Below are positions 13,001-24,439 of a stretch of 64,000 nucleotides of DNA, one piece after another. Both the position numbers and the translations under genes were made by a program. The first letter of the stretch is position 1. Every line of letters begins with the position of its first letter. The stretch is from Sordaria brevicollis. Its lineage: Eukaryota > Ascomycota > Sordariomycetes > Sordariales > Sordariaceae. The notes beneath the pieces are model-generated. The model had not been told where the DNA came from. It worked only from the letters and a program-made list of their open reading frames with translations, and made no database searches. The stretch spans positions 2,356,001 through 2,420,000 of the forward strand of contig JAUTDP010000001.1 of the NCBI GenBank assembly GCA_033439795.1, given 5' to 3'.

Positions 13001-14060
13001 TCTTAATAAAACCTTTAATTAATATTTTATTAACGTATTTCCGGCAAGCTTTTAATTTATCTACCGATATTTTATACAATAAATTATAACTAAAGTCTTC
13101 GGGTTTCGCTCCGTTTATTAAATTAATTTTATAATCGTTAATATAATAATCCAATAGGGTATTAAATTCCTTTTTACTAAATATATTTAAATATTTATAA
13201 GTATATTCTAAAATTTCTTTCTTAATTCGCTTATATAATTCTATTTTATTTTCGGCGAAAGCCTATTTCTTTCGGTCGTTAATAAATCGGTCGAATTTAT
13301 AGAGGTTAATAATTCCTATATATTCTCGTTTAATAAATATAAGGAAAGCGTTAGTACTAATAATAGCGAAATCGTTATAATATTTATATTATCCTACGCC
13401 GTTGTATTTTAATCGATATCGGCTATATACGTCTTCTCCTTAATAAGGATTATTCTTTTATTCGGTCTTAAATATTTCGATATATTTACATCGCGTAAGC
13501 ATTATATTATTTTTTTATTGTAGGGCGCGTTAATTTATTAATTCGCATTTTATCTTTACTAAATTTTCGTCCTTTCCTAGTCGAATAAGTCTCTCCCTAA
13601 ACTTTTTAAAGAATTCAGTCGGTCGGTTATATTTTACCGAAAGCGATAGGGAGGGAATTATATCGACGAAGGCCTCGAATTCGGAAATCTATTTATTAAA
13701 TATTAAAAGAATAATAATTACTTTATTAAAAATTAATTTAATATTAGCGATATCTATTAGGACCTTATATTTCTTTAACTAATATTTACCTAAAATAACG
13801 TTGTAGCCCAAATTAACGATAATTATTATTTCTTTATTAAACTTTTAACTTTATATTTTAATTAGTCTTTTTAAATATTAATCGATCGTTTTACTATACT
13901 ATCCGGTATAACTTCCTACGGCGTAAAGTTAAAACCCGTATAATCTTTCTACTCCTTATTTTATTATATTATTTATAAAATCCTTATTTATAAAAATATT
14001 ACTATTTACTCCCGAATTAATAAGCGCATCGTTCGTAAATAAAATTTTTCTATTATTACC
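10090..14060 (-). pseudogene. Element A pol: protease, RT, RNase H, integrase, C-terminal chromodomain
   Basis: Minus-strand reading shows, in order: an aspartic protease starting A-L-I-N-S-G (Asp to Asn) at about 14050-13780; reverse transcriptase with the catalytic box Y-I-N-D-I at about 12640-12626 and the following FSNNLEEYKIYVKKIL helix; RNase H (about 12350-11800); integrase core with a VNF...DRL-like first block, a DKSPQFVLDFINELIKIL block and an INEYFDQYFRPF block (about 11250-10890); and a chromodomain near 10360-10090 with VxEIL-x-SRI...KEYNPDPKFY...FKNxxKLLR...YPGP. The last segment fits the chromodomain class found in fungal MAGGY/Skippy-type elements. Q codons appear as TAA/TAG throughout. 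Confidence 0.88.
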
Positions 14061-14099
14061 TATTATAATATAAAACGTAATTAAAACTAGCCTACTTAA

Positions 14100-16650
14100 A
14101 TAATTTTTTAAAAATTTTTTATCTACTTTTATTTTTTCTAATAATATTTCTTTTAAATTTTTTTTAAAATAAGTATTTAATAACTTAATCCTTAGGAAGG
14201 AGTTTAATATTCTTAAAGTAATTAATTTTCCGCTTTATTATCGGCCGGTTTATTATCCTCTTTATTTTTACGGCCGTAGTAATTAATAAATTTATTAATA
14301 TAATTAGGGTTACCGCCATAGCGGTTAAGATAATTATAAAAACGGTATCCAATTTCCTTATATATAAAATACTTATTTTCCTCAAATAATTTATAAACCT
14401 CTTTACGAATTATATCGAAGGCGCGACGGAAACCACTTTAATTACCGCTACCGGTATTAATATTACTATTAATAATATTATTAAAATTCTTATTAAAATT
14501 ATTCGAACCCCTAACTTTATTAAACGAATTTAAAGAAGAGGAAGTATTCTTATCTTTTTTTTTATTATCCTTCTTAACCTTATTATTACGGAAAATACGT
14601 TAACTAATTTCGACCGCCTTTTTAATTATTAAAGCGTATTAATTAAAAATTATTTCCTCCTATCCGTATCTTTAAAAAAGGGTATTCTAAATATTATTAA
14701 GGAATTTCTAATTAAATTCTTACTTCTATAAATTAAGCGGGTAACCGTATTCTCCGGTTAAATAAATGAATTTATTATAAAATTCCTAAAAATTACCATT
14801 TATTTCGAATTTTAAATCGTTAAATTTATAAATAATCTTCTCCTTATAATTATAATTATAATATTTAATACGCAAATAGGCCAATAATTCGTTAAAGGTT
14901 TTAATATTATAAAAGCCGTCGGCGAAATAAGGCTCGAAATTTTAAATAACTTTACTAGCAATACGGTTCTCGATATATTTCTTTTTTACCTCGTTATTAA
15001 AAAAATAATTAATATTCAATTTAAATTTATTAAAAATATAACGATATTAAATATCGAAAGTAATAATATTTTTATTCTTTTTATTATAAAAATAGGACGG
15101 GTCCTTCTCTTTAATTAATAAGCGTTTATAATTAATTATAAAAAAGTCGGTAATAAAGGTCTCTTTATAACGGCCTCCTTTATTACTATCTTCGTTATAA
15201 TCGGTATAGTCGGTATAATCGTAGCGTTCGAAATTTTCGGGAATTAAAAAAGCGACCTTCTTTTTACAGAGATTAATATTTTCCTTACGGAGGTCGATAT
15301 TCTCTTTAATTAAAGTAGCAATTATAATATACAAATCGGCTATATCGCCGTCCCGAATAATTATTATTCTTCTTAATTTTTCGGTTTAAACTTTTATAAT
15401 TATTAAATTATTTTTAATTTTAACGAACTCCTTCTCTTTCTTAATTAAATCGCGGCGGGTCTTATTCTATTTAACTAAAAAGTAGGGATAGGAAGGGTAA
15501 CCTTTAATCGAAATATTATCTTTTTATTCGTAAGGGGTACTTTATCTATTAGTACGGCCGTCGTTAAACGGGGTATTATTTTAAACTTCTCCGTCGTCGG
15601 ATAAATTATCGTTTTAACCGTCGTTAAACGGGGTATTATTTTAAACTCCCTTATTAAAATAATTAATAATTTAACGTAATATAATAAATTAAATTTAGAA
15701 TTTATAATTCTTTTCGCGCAATGTAACGTTTTTATAACGTAAAGTTTCGTAATCGTCCAATTCGAAATCGGGATCCTTACTTCCGCAAACTTCTAATAAT
15801 TAACGTATTAAGAATATATTCTTACTTTATTCTTTATATAAATCTTTATAGAAGCGTTTATTATTTATTTTAATACCCTTTTAATATTTTAATAAATTGG
15901 CGGCGTATTTATATATTTATCCCAAATTAGTATTTAGATTAATAACGATAATTTAATATCCTTATTATTAGGAAAGAATAACCTTAGCCAAAATAGCTCG
16001 CAATTTAATTTCTTCGAAAATAGTATATACGCCCTCGGGATCCTCGATAATAGATTTAAAAATATCGAAATCTATTAATAAAATATTACTATTATTCTAT
16101 TCCTAATAATTTTAACCCGTAGCCGTTAAAATTTTAAAGGTAAAGGCTAAATAACCTTTATTATATTAGGCCTAATATTTCGTAATTATATTAATCTTTA
16201 TATATAAGAAGCCGAATAAGTCCTCCGTATTAAATGTATAACGAACGTCGGCGAGCTTATTAATAATTTTTTAATTAAAAAATATAATAATTTTATTTAT
16301 ATCCTCCGGAATATTGTAATCCTTTAAATTAAATTTATTAAGATTACGTAATTGGGTATCCTATTTCTCTTTAAAGGTATTAATTATAATATCGTTAAGT
16401 GAACGATATTTAAAAGTATTATTTTATTAAATAATTATATTAAGAATAATAAATACATTTGTAATATTAAATTTAATTTATTCGATTACGAATTTATTAG
16501 ATATATTCTTCTTTTAAACTTCATTTATTTGAGCGCTTTCGGTAATAAATAATTTAGCGGTCTTGGCCGCAATAGCTTTCTCGTTGGGGGTATACGCTAT
16601 TGTAATTAATTGCGAAGGTATATATTATAATTACTTTAATCGGTAAATAA
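14100..16650 (-). pseudogene. Element A gag with a CCHC zinc knuckle
   Basis: Downstream of the 5' LTR on the minus strand, a gag-like frame ends with a zinc knuckle at about 14372-14330. Its residues read Y-F-I-Y-KEIG-Y-RFYN-Y; restoring Tyr (TAT/TAC) to Cys/His gives the exact C-x2-C-x4-H-x4-C spacing, so every metal ligand has been lost to RIP. A Ser/Asn-rich linker (about 14550-14440) precedes it. The upstream part is readable only in pieces and has no clear start; it spans roughly to the primer-binding region near 16690. Confidence 0.75.
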
Positions 16651-16700
16651 ATTTAGGATATTTAAATACCTCCTTAATATATTAAGAATAATTTTATAAT

Positions 16701-16955
16701 TATTACGAGCGATATAGTTACGAGAGATAAATTTAATACGTTAAATTTAGGTTTATTATAGAATTATAAAATGAAGAAGAAAAGAAGAAAAACGAATAAA
16801 GGGCACGCCCCGCGCCAGGGTTTTATGCCTAGGCGCGGGCGACCTACGAAGGCGGCACGCAATTACGTGCGCTGGTGCGGTCAACCTTTATTAGGTGACC
16901 GCCCGAGCGACAACCGGTCCGCCAGGCAGGGACCCTGTCCGCCAGCGCCGTGACA
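16701..16955 (-). repeat. Element A right LTR (5' LTR)
   Basis: It pairs with 9699-9953. Its left (inner) end is RIP-mutated (TATTACGAGCGATATAG), while the right (outer) 130 bp is almost pristine and GC-rich (GGTGACCGCCC...CCGTGACA). A spurious 60-codon frame at 16771-16953 lies inside it and is not a gene. Confidence 0.95.
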
Positions 16956-19900
16956 ATTTTATTAATTTTTTAAGCGTTATTAATTAATTGGAATTTTCTA
17001 TCCTTCTTTTAAATAAAAAATTAATTATTCTAATAAGAAGTATAATTCTCTTTTAGAATTCCGCGCTAAATACGTTCCTTAAATAAATTATAGACTTTTT
17101 TATATAAAATTTATAAAATAGGAATTGCTTTCGTTTATTAAATTAAATAGGTAACCGTTTTAATCTTTTATTTTTCTATTATATTTTTATAAATAAAATT
17201 ATATTTAGAAAATTCCTAAATAAGGGCCTTTTTACGATTGAAAAATATATAAATAAAAAATTCGATTTTAATTTCGTTAAGTAATTCGTTCTTTTCCAAA
17301 ATTTATTAAAATTTTTTAAGCGTTAATTACGAATTTTTAATTAATTCTATAAATTATAGAATAATATATTTATTTTATTTAAATAAAAAGTTGTCTAATT
17401 TTTTTTAAAATATTATGCCGGATTTCTTCGAATTTCTATTTCTTTTAATTAAAATTACTATTGGGTTTAAAATTATCCGAAGGCGTATTATCGATTAATT
17501 TTATCTTTTAAACGATTCTTTTATATAAAGTATTAATTTAAATAAATAGAGAAAAATTTCGTAGCGACGTAAAAGAAGATAAATTAGCGAAAGACGGAAT
17601 ATCTTTTATTTTTTTAAATTTCGGGACTTTTTTCCTTTAATCTTTAGTATTTTTAATTACTAATTTTCGTAATTCCCGAAAAAAGCTCCTACGGATCCTT
17701 TTCCTTACTTAATTTTATACCGCTCTACTTTCTAATTATTATTTTACTAGTAATTAATTTTCCGGAGGATTATTTATATTCTTCCTCTAATATTTTAAAT
17801 TAATTTCTTTAATTAATCGAAAATAATCGGATAATACCTCCTTGTTATACCTTTTATTATATAATAAAGCGATAATAATATCCGTAGCTTCCTTTCTTAA
17901 AGAAAGGTAATTTTTATTATTTTTATTAATTTTAATACCTTTTATAAATTTTTTATTATTTTCTTCTAAATTTATTTTAATAAATTTATAAGGCGATTTA
18001 TTCGTTAGAATAAATTCCTAGGTATTATTTATAATAATAGGGTAAATAATTACGGTAGGGGAATTAAACCCGCTGCCCGAAGGCGTTTATTTATTCCTTT
18101 ATAACGAAGAAAGTATTAATTTTCATTCTTCCTATAATAAAATAAATATAAATAATTCTAACGTTAATATAATTTATTATAACGTTAGTATTTTTAATAA
18201 ATAGAAGATTAAATAAAATTTTGTAACGAGGGAATTAATTCTGAATAATTATAAAATATACTTTCCAATTTTTATCGAATAAAAAAATATCCTCTATTAT
18301 CTCCCCCTTAAATTATACCCTTCCGTTATTAAAATTAATATTAATAATTATACAATTTATATTATTAAAATTAAATTTATTAATTAAATTAATAAATATA
18401 ATATTAATTTCCGTATTATTATTTAGAAAAGTCGTAACCTTTTCGCTACTTTTAAATTTAATATTAATTATTAGCGTAAAAAGATTTTATATACGTATAA
18501 CCTCTTTATTAAGTAGTGATTTTTCGCTATAGAATATAATTTAAAGATCTTCTTTATAAATTCGAATTAATTCGTTTTTAAATACTATTTTAGGATTTAC
18601 GATTTAATAGTAGGATTAATACCTTTGCGCGGCGAAGATATTATTAAATTTCTTCTTTTAATTTTTATATAAGGGTTCTTTAAATACTATAATAATAATA
18701 TTAATTTATAAATTATACGGGTAGAATTAATTAATTTCTAAATTATTATCTTTAATAGCGCTACCGTTATATATTAATTAAAAGGCTTCTTTAAGGGCCT
18801 TTTAATAATATTTTAAATTAATTAATTTTTTAAATAATTAACCGGATTCGGGAATAACCGTAATTATATTTTCGAAAATAATTTATAATTCAATATTTAT
18901 AATTTTATTAATAATCGGGCAATTCTCCTTAATTTAAATAATTTTATAATTTATATAATCTTTAAAACTATTAAAATCTTTAAATTTAAAAACGAATTTA
19001 TTAATTAAAAGTTTTTGAATTTTAATTAGAAATTCGTTTATAAATTTTAGCGATTTAGCGGCGGCGGTAAGAATTAATTTTAATTAAAGAGCCGGTTTAG
19101 GTACAGTTTTAATTATTATTATTTATACGTTTTTTTAATCCGTTATATCCTTTATACGAGGGTTAAAATTTAGCTTTTTTATAGGTAATAATTATAACCT
19201 CTCTTTTCGATTTATATTGGAAGGGGGTTTATAAGGAATTATTAATCTTCCCTACGTTTGAGTAAGCGTAATAATAATTTCCCTCTTTATAATTTATTTT
19301 AGGATTTGAGATATTAAAAAAGATTTTTAAATAAAAGGAAGAAAAAATATTAAATATAAACCAATTAAATTATAATTAATTTAAAGAAATATTTCGTTAA
19401 TTAAAATTATATTATTTTAAAGATTAATTCGGCGACGATTTTAGACTTCTTATTACTTTTATTAATATTTTAATTTTAAGAAATTAAAATTAGGGGTGAA
19501 TTTATTAAAATAAATTTCGGTTTTTTATTCCCAGAATTTATTATATTTAGAGTAATCGTTATAGTAAACTATATAGGATTTAAATATATTTTTAAAGCGG
19601 TTTATACAAAAAGTAATAAAGATTATATCGTTCGGAATATATTATATTAACCTAATATTACTTCCTAGATAGAATTACTACCTATAGTTTTATTCTTTAT
19701 TAACTTTAATTTAATAAATTTATCCTTTATTTATATAATAATCCTTATCCTTATATTAATATTAAATATAATTAAATTATTTATATTAATAATAAATTAT
19801 ATTTTCTATTAATTAAATTTATTTAGTCGATTGTATTATTATAATATTAATTTAAGGAGTATAATTACTCCTAAAGAGATTTTAAAAACGATTTTTAAAA

Positions 19901-21300
19901 TTCTTAACTTATTAGTTCGCTATTTTAGTATAAATAATCTATATATTTTAAAGATTCTTAATTAGGGCGTCTATAATAATAGGTTCTTTAATAATTTCTT
20001 ATTTAACGGTCGTAGTTTTTTTCTTATTAGAATCCTTTTTACTATGAGAAGTCTTAATTTTAATAATAATAATCTTCTCTATTATTTTATTATTTTTATT
20101 ATTATTATCATTATTAGAGGAATTAAAAGAGTTATTAGAATAGGAATTAGAATTATTATTTTCCCGTCGATAATAAATAGTAATCTAATTAGAAAGTTTT
20201 ATAGAAAAATTAATTTACATTATTTTAAAGAATTTATCTTCATCCTTACCGAAATAAATAATAAAATTAATATAATAGTAATAAAGTAATTTCCTATAAA
20301 AGCGTTTAATTACTAACTTCTCAATAATTTTTTAATTAATTTGCTTTTACCGAATGAATAGTTAATAATATTTAAGAATAATATTATTAATGGTTTTTTT
20401 ATTATTTTCAATACGTTTACGGTAAAAGTCTTAAAGCTTATTTACATTAGAATTTATTTATTTAAGGTTATAAATATAATAAGTAGTACGGAATTCATTA
20501 TAAAACCTTACCTATATAATAGGTTCGTTCTTTTTCTTAATAGAACGGATAATACTTTTAATAATATTTCGGGATTAGGGTTTATATTATCGGTATTATA
20601 TATTAATTTTTTCTTCGTTATTATACTATTTAACGAAATTCGTTCTATCTTCGAAATTTAGGAAGAATTTAATAATATTTTTATTTCTAAATTTCTTCTT
20701 AGGATTAAAATCCTTCGAAAAATATATAGGGAATATTATAATTATTTAATTTAGAATGGGGTTAGGGTTTTATTACTAATTTTAATTATTACTATCCTTA
20801 TTTTCGGGATGAGTTTAATAATTAAAAATTTAATTAAAATTTATTATATTTAAGGGGGAAGAGGGTAAGGAACGTATAGGAAGTATAAGGGGAAATAAAT
20901 AAAGAGGCGAAAAAGTAAATATAAAAAAGGGATTAATAAATATAATAAATAAATTAATTATTAATTAAGAATTATTATAAATAAAAATTATTAACTTTAA
21001 TATTAATATTAACGAGTATTTTATTAATTTATTATTAATAAGGAATACGAAATAATAAAAAATATTCGGGGGGAACTTTTTATTAAATAAACGTTAATAT
21101 AAAATACCGTTATATCCTTATACGAAATTTAGCCCTTTATTAATAAAAGATAAATTATACTTTAATTAATATCGGATAATACAATATATATTAAATTCAA
21201 TTAAATAGATTACTATATATTAAAATAAAGGGGTTTAAGGCTATTAAATAAATATATTGTATTTTGAAAATTCCGACGACGTATATTAAAATAAAATTCT
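16956..21300 (-). pseudogene. Element B gag, protease and N-terminal reverse transcriptase
   Basis: On the minus strand, a Gln/His/Asn/Ser-rich gag-like frame is readable from about 20.2 to 19.4 kb. A retroviral-type aspartic protease lies at about 18.5-18.3 kb: a T-E-I-N-I-I-F-I block in the place of (D)SGAEINLIS, a VxFxNGR-x-x-(F/L)KG block and a KILF...FIKNTNVIINYxxxRI block. The RT N-terminus follows (about 17.3-16.96 kb), with the YLFNLINESN and ARNSKRELYFLLE-like segments, breaking off exactly at the ATTTT duplication of element A and resuming at 9698. The catalytic DSG is not seen intact. Gag start and primer-binding site could not be placed. Confidence 0.75.
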
Positions 21301-21838
21301 TAAAATTATTAAATAAATATTTTATATATTCGAAGCCCTGGCGCCGGTTATTATTTACTTATATATACCCTTTTATTGAATTTATATAAAATATTAATTT
21401 AATATTAAAATTAGGGCGAGGTTTTTAATTTAATAATAATATTTACTTTAATTATCGGCTTCGGAGCCGGGAATTTATTATTAAATCTTCGGCTAATTAA
21501 TTATTGTTCGTTTAGTATTAAAAGTTATAAGTCTTCTAGGTTTATAATTTATTCTTAATTTAATTTTTAGGGACGTTTTTATAATATATAATAATTAATA
21601 TTAAAAGGGCTATAATTACGTTTACGCTTATCCTATATATTATTTTATTTTTATAACGAATTCTATAATATATTTAGGATAATATATTTTTAATTTTATT
21701 TCGATATTTATTTTCTATTATTTTTTTTTTATAACCGTCGGATTATTAAAATTCTTAATTTTATCGTTTTAAGGTATTAAATCCGCTTTAACCAATTTGG
21801 CTAGAAATTTGAAATTCAATTTCGTTTTTATTATTATT

Positions 21839-22462
21839 TAAAATAGGGAAGAAAAATAACCCTAAATAACTACTATTACTATAATAATTAGGAAAGGAAT
21901 TATATTAAAAATTTTTAATAAAATTAAAAGAATGGAGAGAGGAGTAAATTTATAAAAGAGAAAGGAGTAATTTAATAATAGGAATATTTTTTTCGATTTA
22001 ATTATATTTTTTCTTTTTCCTATTATAAAAGTAAGGTTAGGAAGTCTTAAAAATTTAATTAAAGAGTTAATTTTTACTAAATTGAAGAAGATTTTTTATT
22101 TTAAAGATTAAATAAAGTTTAATTATTATTCTAACAAAAGTTATTTAATTTTCTTTTTTTTCTTTTTAATTACCCTTTTTTCTTTTTATTCTTTTAGAAC
22201 TTTCTTTCTTTCTATATAAAAGTCCGAAATTCATTCTATAGCTTTCTTTTTTAATTTATTTAATATATTATTATTATACTTCCTTTAAATTAGTTTATTA
22301 TAATATATCCTTGTCTTGTACCTCTTTTCTCAGATTATGATTAGGGAAAATCCTTGGAAGAATTCTTCCAGAATGAAAAACTACGAAAGATTTTCGAAAA
22401 AATTCGGAAAAAATCTGCTATCTAGCCGTATACCCTTATACCTATTTATCCGCCCCATCTCA
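21839..22462 (-). repeat. Element B right LTR (5' LTR)
   Basis: It pairs with 1656-2279, both 624 bp. The inner (left) end is RIP-mutated (AATAACCCTAAATAACTAC); the outer (right) 150 bp keeps CA/TG (TCTCAGATTATGATTAGGG, CTTGGAAGAATTCTTCC, CCCCATCTCA). Confidence 0.9.
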
Positions 22463-24065
22463 ATAAATACAAAAACGACGTTAAATTTATAAAAATTATT
22501 AAATTCGTAAAGGATAAGAAGGCGCTATATAAAATTAATTTTATTAAGCTATTAATAATTAAAGGAATACTTTTTTATTTGAACAATAATCTCTTTTTTT
22601 ATTAAACGTCGAAAGAATAATAAAAGTTATATATTTTAAATAAATACGTTAAAGAAATATTAAAAATAGTTTATAATTTTAAATATTAATTTAATATTAA
22701 TTATATAATTAAAGATTTAATATCGTATTCTTTTTTAAAGATAATATATAAAATTAAAGATTACGTTAATTATTACCTAGAATATTTAGAAAATACTATA
22801 TCGAGGAAAAAGCTTTTAGGAGAAATAAACCTAATTAACGCCTTACCTATCCTTAATTATATTATTATAATTAATTTTATTATTATTCTTCCCGTTTATT
22901 TAAAAAATAATATATTTAAAATCCTAAATAGAAGTTTTAACGCTATTTTTATAATTAGTAATAAATATAATAAACGTATTCTCTATATTTTTAATCAAAT
23001 TACTTTTAACGTAAAATAATAAAGAAAATAATTAATAATATATTTAATATTCTATAATTAAAATTTACCTTCTATAATTATATCCAACCGGGACCTTAAA
23101 TTTATATTAAATTTCTAATAAGGAATATTTAAAATTATAAGAATTAAATTTTTAATATCTTCGGCGTATTATTTTTAAATTAATAGGTTTTTGGAGAGAA
23201 AAAATTAAATTATCGAAATTATTATCCAATATTATATTACTATAAGCGAAGTCCCGTAAATAAATATACTCTTTATATTATAATTTAATTTTAATATAGC
23301 GTATATCGACGCGATCGGCCGTTCCTTTATTAAATTCTTAACGGGGTTTAAACTTCGTACCCCTTCCAATTTAATCTTTAATATGGGAAATAATTTTAAC
23401 ATTAAGGCAATACGTATATTAAATTATTTTAAAGCGGAATTAATAATTACTTATATAATAATTATTACGAAAATAAAATATAATAAGAATAAAACGCTAA
23501 TAGAATTTAAAATCGGAGATTAAATTTATTTACGTTTATATTACGGTTATTATTTATTAGGAAAACCCCCTAGGAAATAATTTTAATAGAAAATCGGCCC
23601 TTTTAAAATAAGTAGCGTTAAAGGATTATTTATAATCGAATTTAATTTCCTAAAGATATAGAAAAATTACTATACTATATTTATTATTTAATTAACGCTA
23701 GCCTTAGCGGGAAACGATCCTTTTAATCGAAAACCCCTTAATCCGGCCCGAATCGTAGAAGAAGACGCTAATGATAATAAAGAATACGAAATCGATAAGA
23801 TTTTAGGGCGTAAAACCAATTTTAAGAAAGGCCGTTTTATTTTCGAATATTTTATTAAATAAAAAGGCTATAAAAATTAATAGAATTTATACATTTTATA
23901 CCTAATTTTATTATAGAATACTTTAAATTTTATTTATATTTATAATAATATATACTTTATTAACGCTAAAGAATTTAAATTTAAAAAATTAAAAAAAATA
24001 AAAAAGAAATAGGAGGAATAACTTAAAGAAGAATAAGGAAAAGAAGTCGTTAAAATCTTTAAAAT
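22463..24065 (+). pseudogene. Element G pol, second part: integrase and chromodomain
   Basis: The frame resumes with KYKNDVKFIKIIKFVKDKK, completing the integrase N-terminal region cut at 1655. The core has ALPILNYIIIINFI (first catalytic Asp now Asn) at about 22840-22880, a STRIP of integrase blocks to about 23300 including IDAIGRSF and the FLTG...PFQFNLxxG region, and an LRLYYGYYLLGK-like C-terminal module near 23530-23570. A chromodomain-like module is at about 23810-23975: KKGRFIFEYFIK-x-KGYKN...LYILY. Lys-rich sequence follows. Stops are TAA/TAG at Gln positions. This part shows G is a plus-strand chromovirus-type element. Confidence 0.85.
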
Positions 24066-24069
24066 AAAT

Positions 24070-24439
24070 TTCGAAGTAAGATTATTTATACGTCGCGCTT
24101 AATTACCCTTCCTCTATTCGCGCGGATTATATTTTATTCTATTTTAATCCGAAGAAAGTAGAAATTTGCATATTATTTAACCGGTTTACAATTTTTATAT
24201 AAATATTATATTTATAATTTATAAGACCGACCTTTTTATTATAATTTAATATAAATAAATAGAGCGGCCCCATTTTATTTATTAATATTATACTTTCATT
24301 TCTATTATTAAATTCTCCCTTATTTTAATAATTTTCTTCTCTTTATAATTTTATATATAATATAATTAATTTCTCTTTCGAAGAATATTAACGACGACGA
24401 ATTTTTTTAAATAGTATTATCCTTTTAACGCTATTTATA
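24070..24439 (+). other. Spacer between element G pol and its downstream ORF, with TATA-like sequence
   Basis: About 370 bp without a readable frame. Pyrimidine-rich stretches and a TTTATATATAATATAATT run at about 24350-24367 lie 75 bp before the start of the next ORF, so a separate promoter is possible. This is inference from position only. Confidence 0.35.

Larger units (their letters stand above)
9699..16955 (-). mobile_element. Element A: Ty3/gypsy chromovirus-type LTR retrotransposon inserted in element B reverse transcriptase
   Basis: Two 255-bp LTRs (9699-9953 and 16701-16955) begin TG(TTACGAGCG) and end TGACA, with exact 5-bp target duplications ATTTT at 9694-9698 and 16956-16960. 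The element is 7257 bp. The host RT frame of element B stops at 16956 and resumes at 9698, which proves the insertion. Gag, protease, RT, RNase H, integrase and a chromodomain are in order on the minus strand. A G-rich polypurine tract lies just inside the left LTR on the minus strand. Confidence 0.95.
1656..22462 (-). mobile_element. Element B: large Ty3/gypsy-type LTR retrotransposon inserted in element G integrase
   Basis: Two direct LTRs of exactly 624 bp (1656-2279 and 21839-22462) enclose the element. The host frame of element G (integrase) stops at the left edge and continues at the right edge, with ATAA (or AATAA) repeated on both sides (1651-1655 and 22462-22466). Internal pol reads on the minus strand, so the right LTR is the 5' LTR. 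Removing nested element A leaves about 13.5 kb, large for a fungal gypsy element, partly because of 4.5 kb between integrase and the 3' LTR that carries an antisense ORF. LTR ends fit TG...CA after allowing RIP (TAAAAT at the start, TCTCA at the end). Confidence 0.88.

Noticed and set aside
14185..14385. 66-codon minus-strand frame near the element A zinc knuckle
   Set aside because: Out of frame with gag-pol; the zinc knuckle spacing is found in the other frame.
16771..16953. Open frame of 60 codons, Arg/Pro-rich
   Set aside because: It lies inside the right LTR of element A; its openness reflects the GC-rich, RIP-poor LTR edge. The left LTR does not conserve the frame.
20044..20289. 81-codon plus-strand frame, Ile/Asn-rich
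   Set aside because: The minus strand gives the better reading (Asn/Ser/Lys-rich gag of element B with RIP-type stops); the plus frame is a low-complexity shadow.
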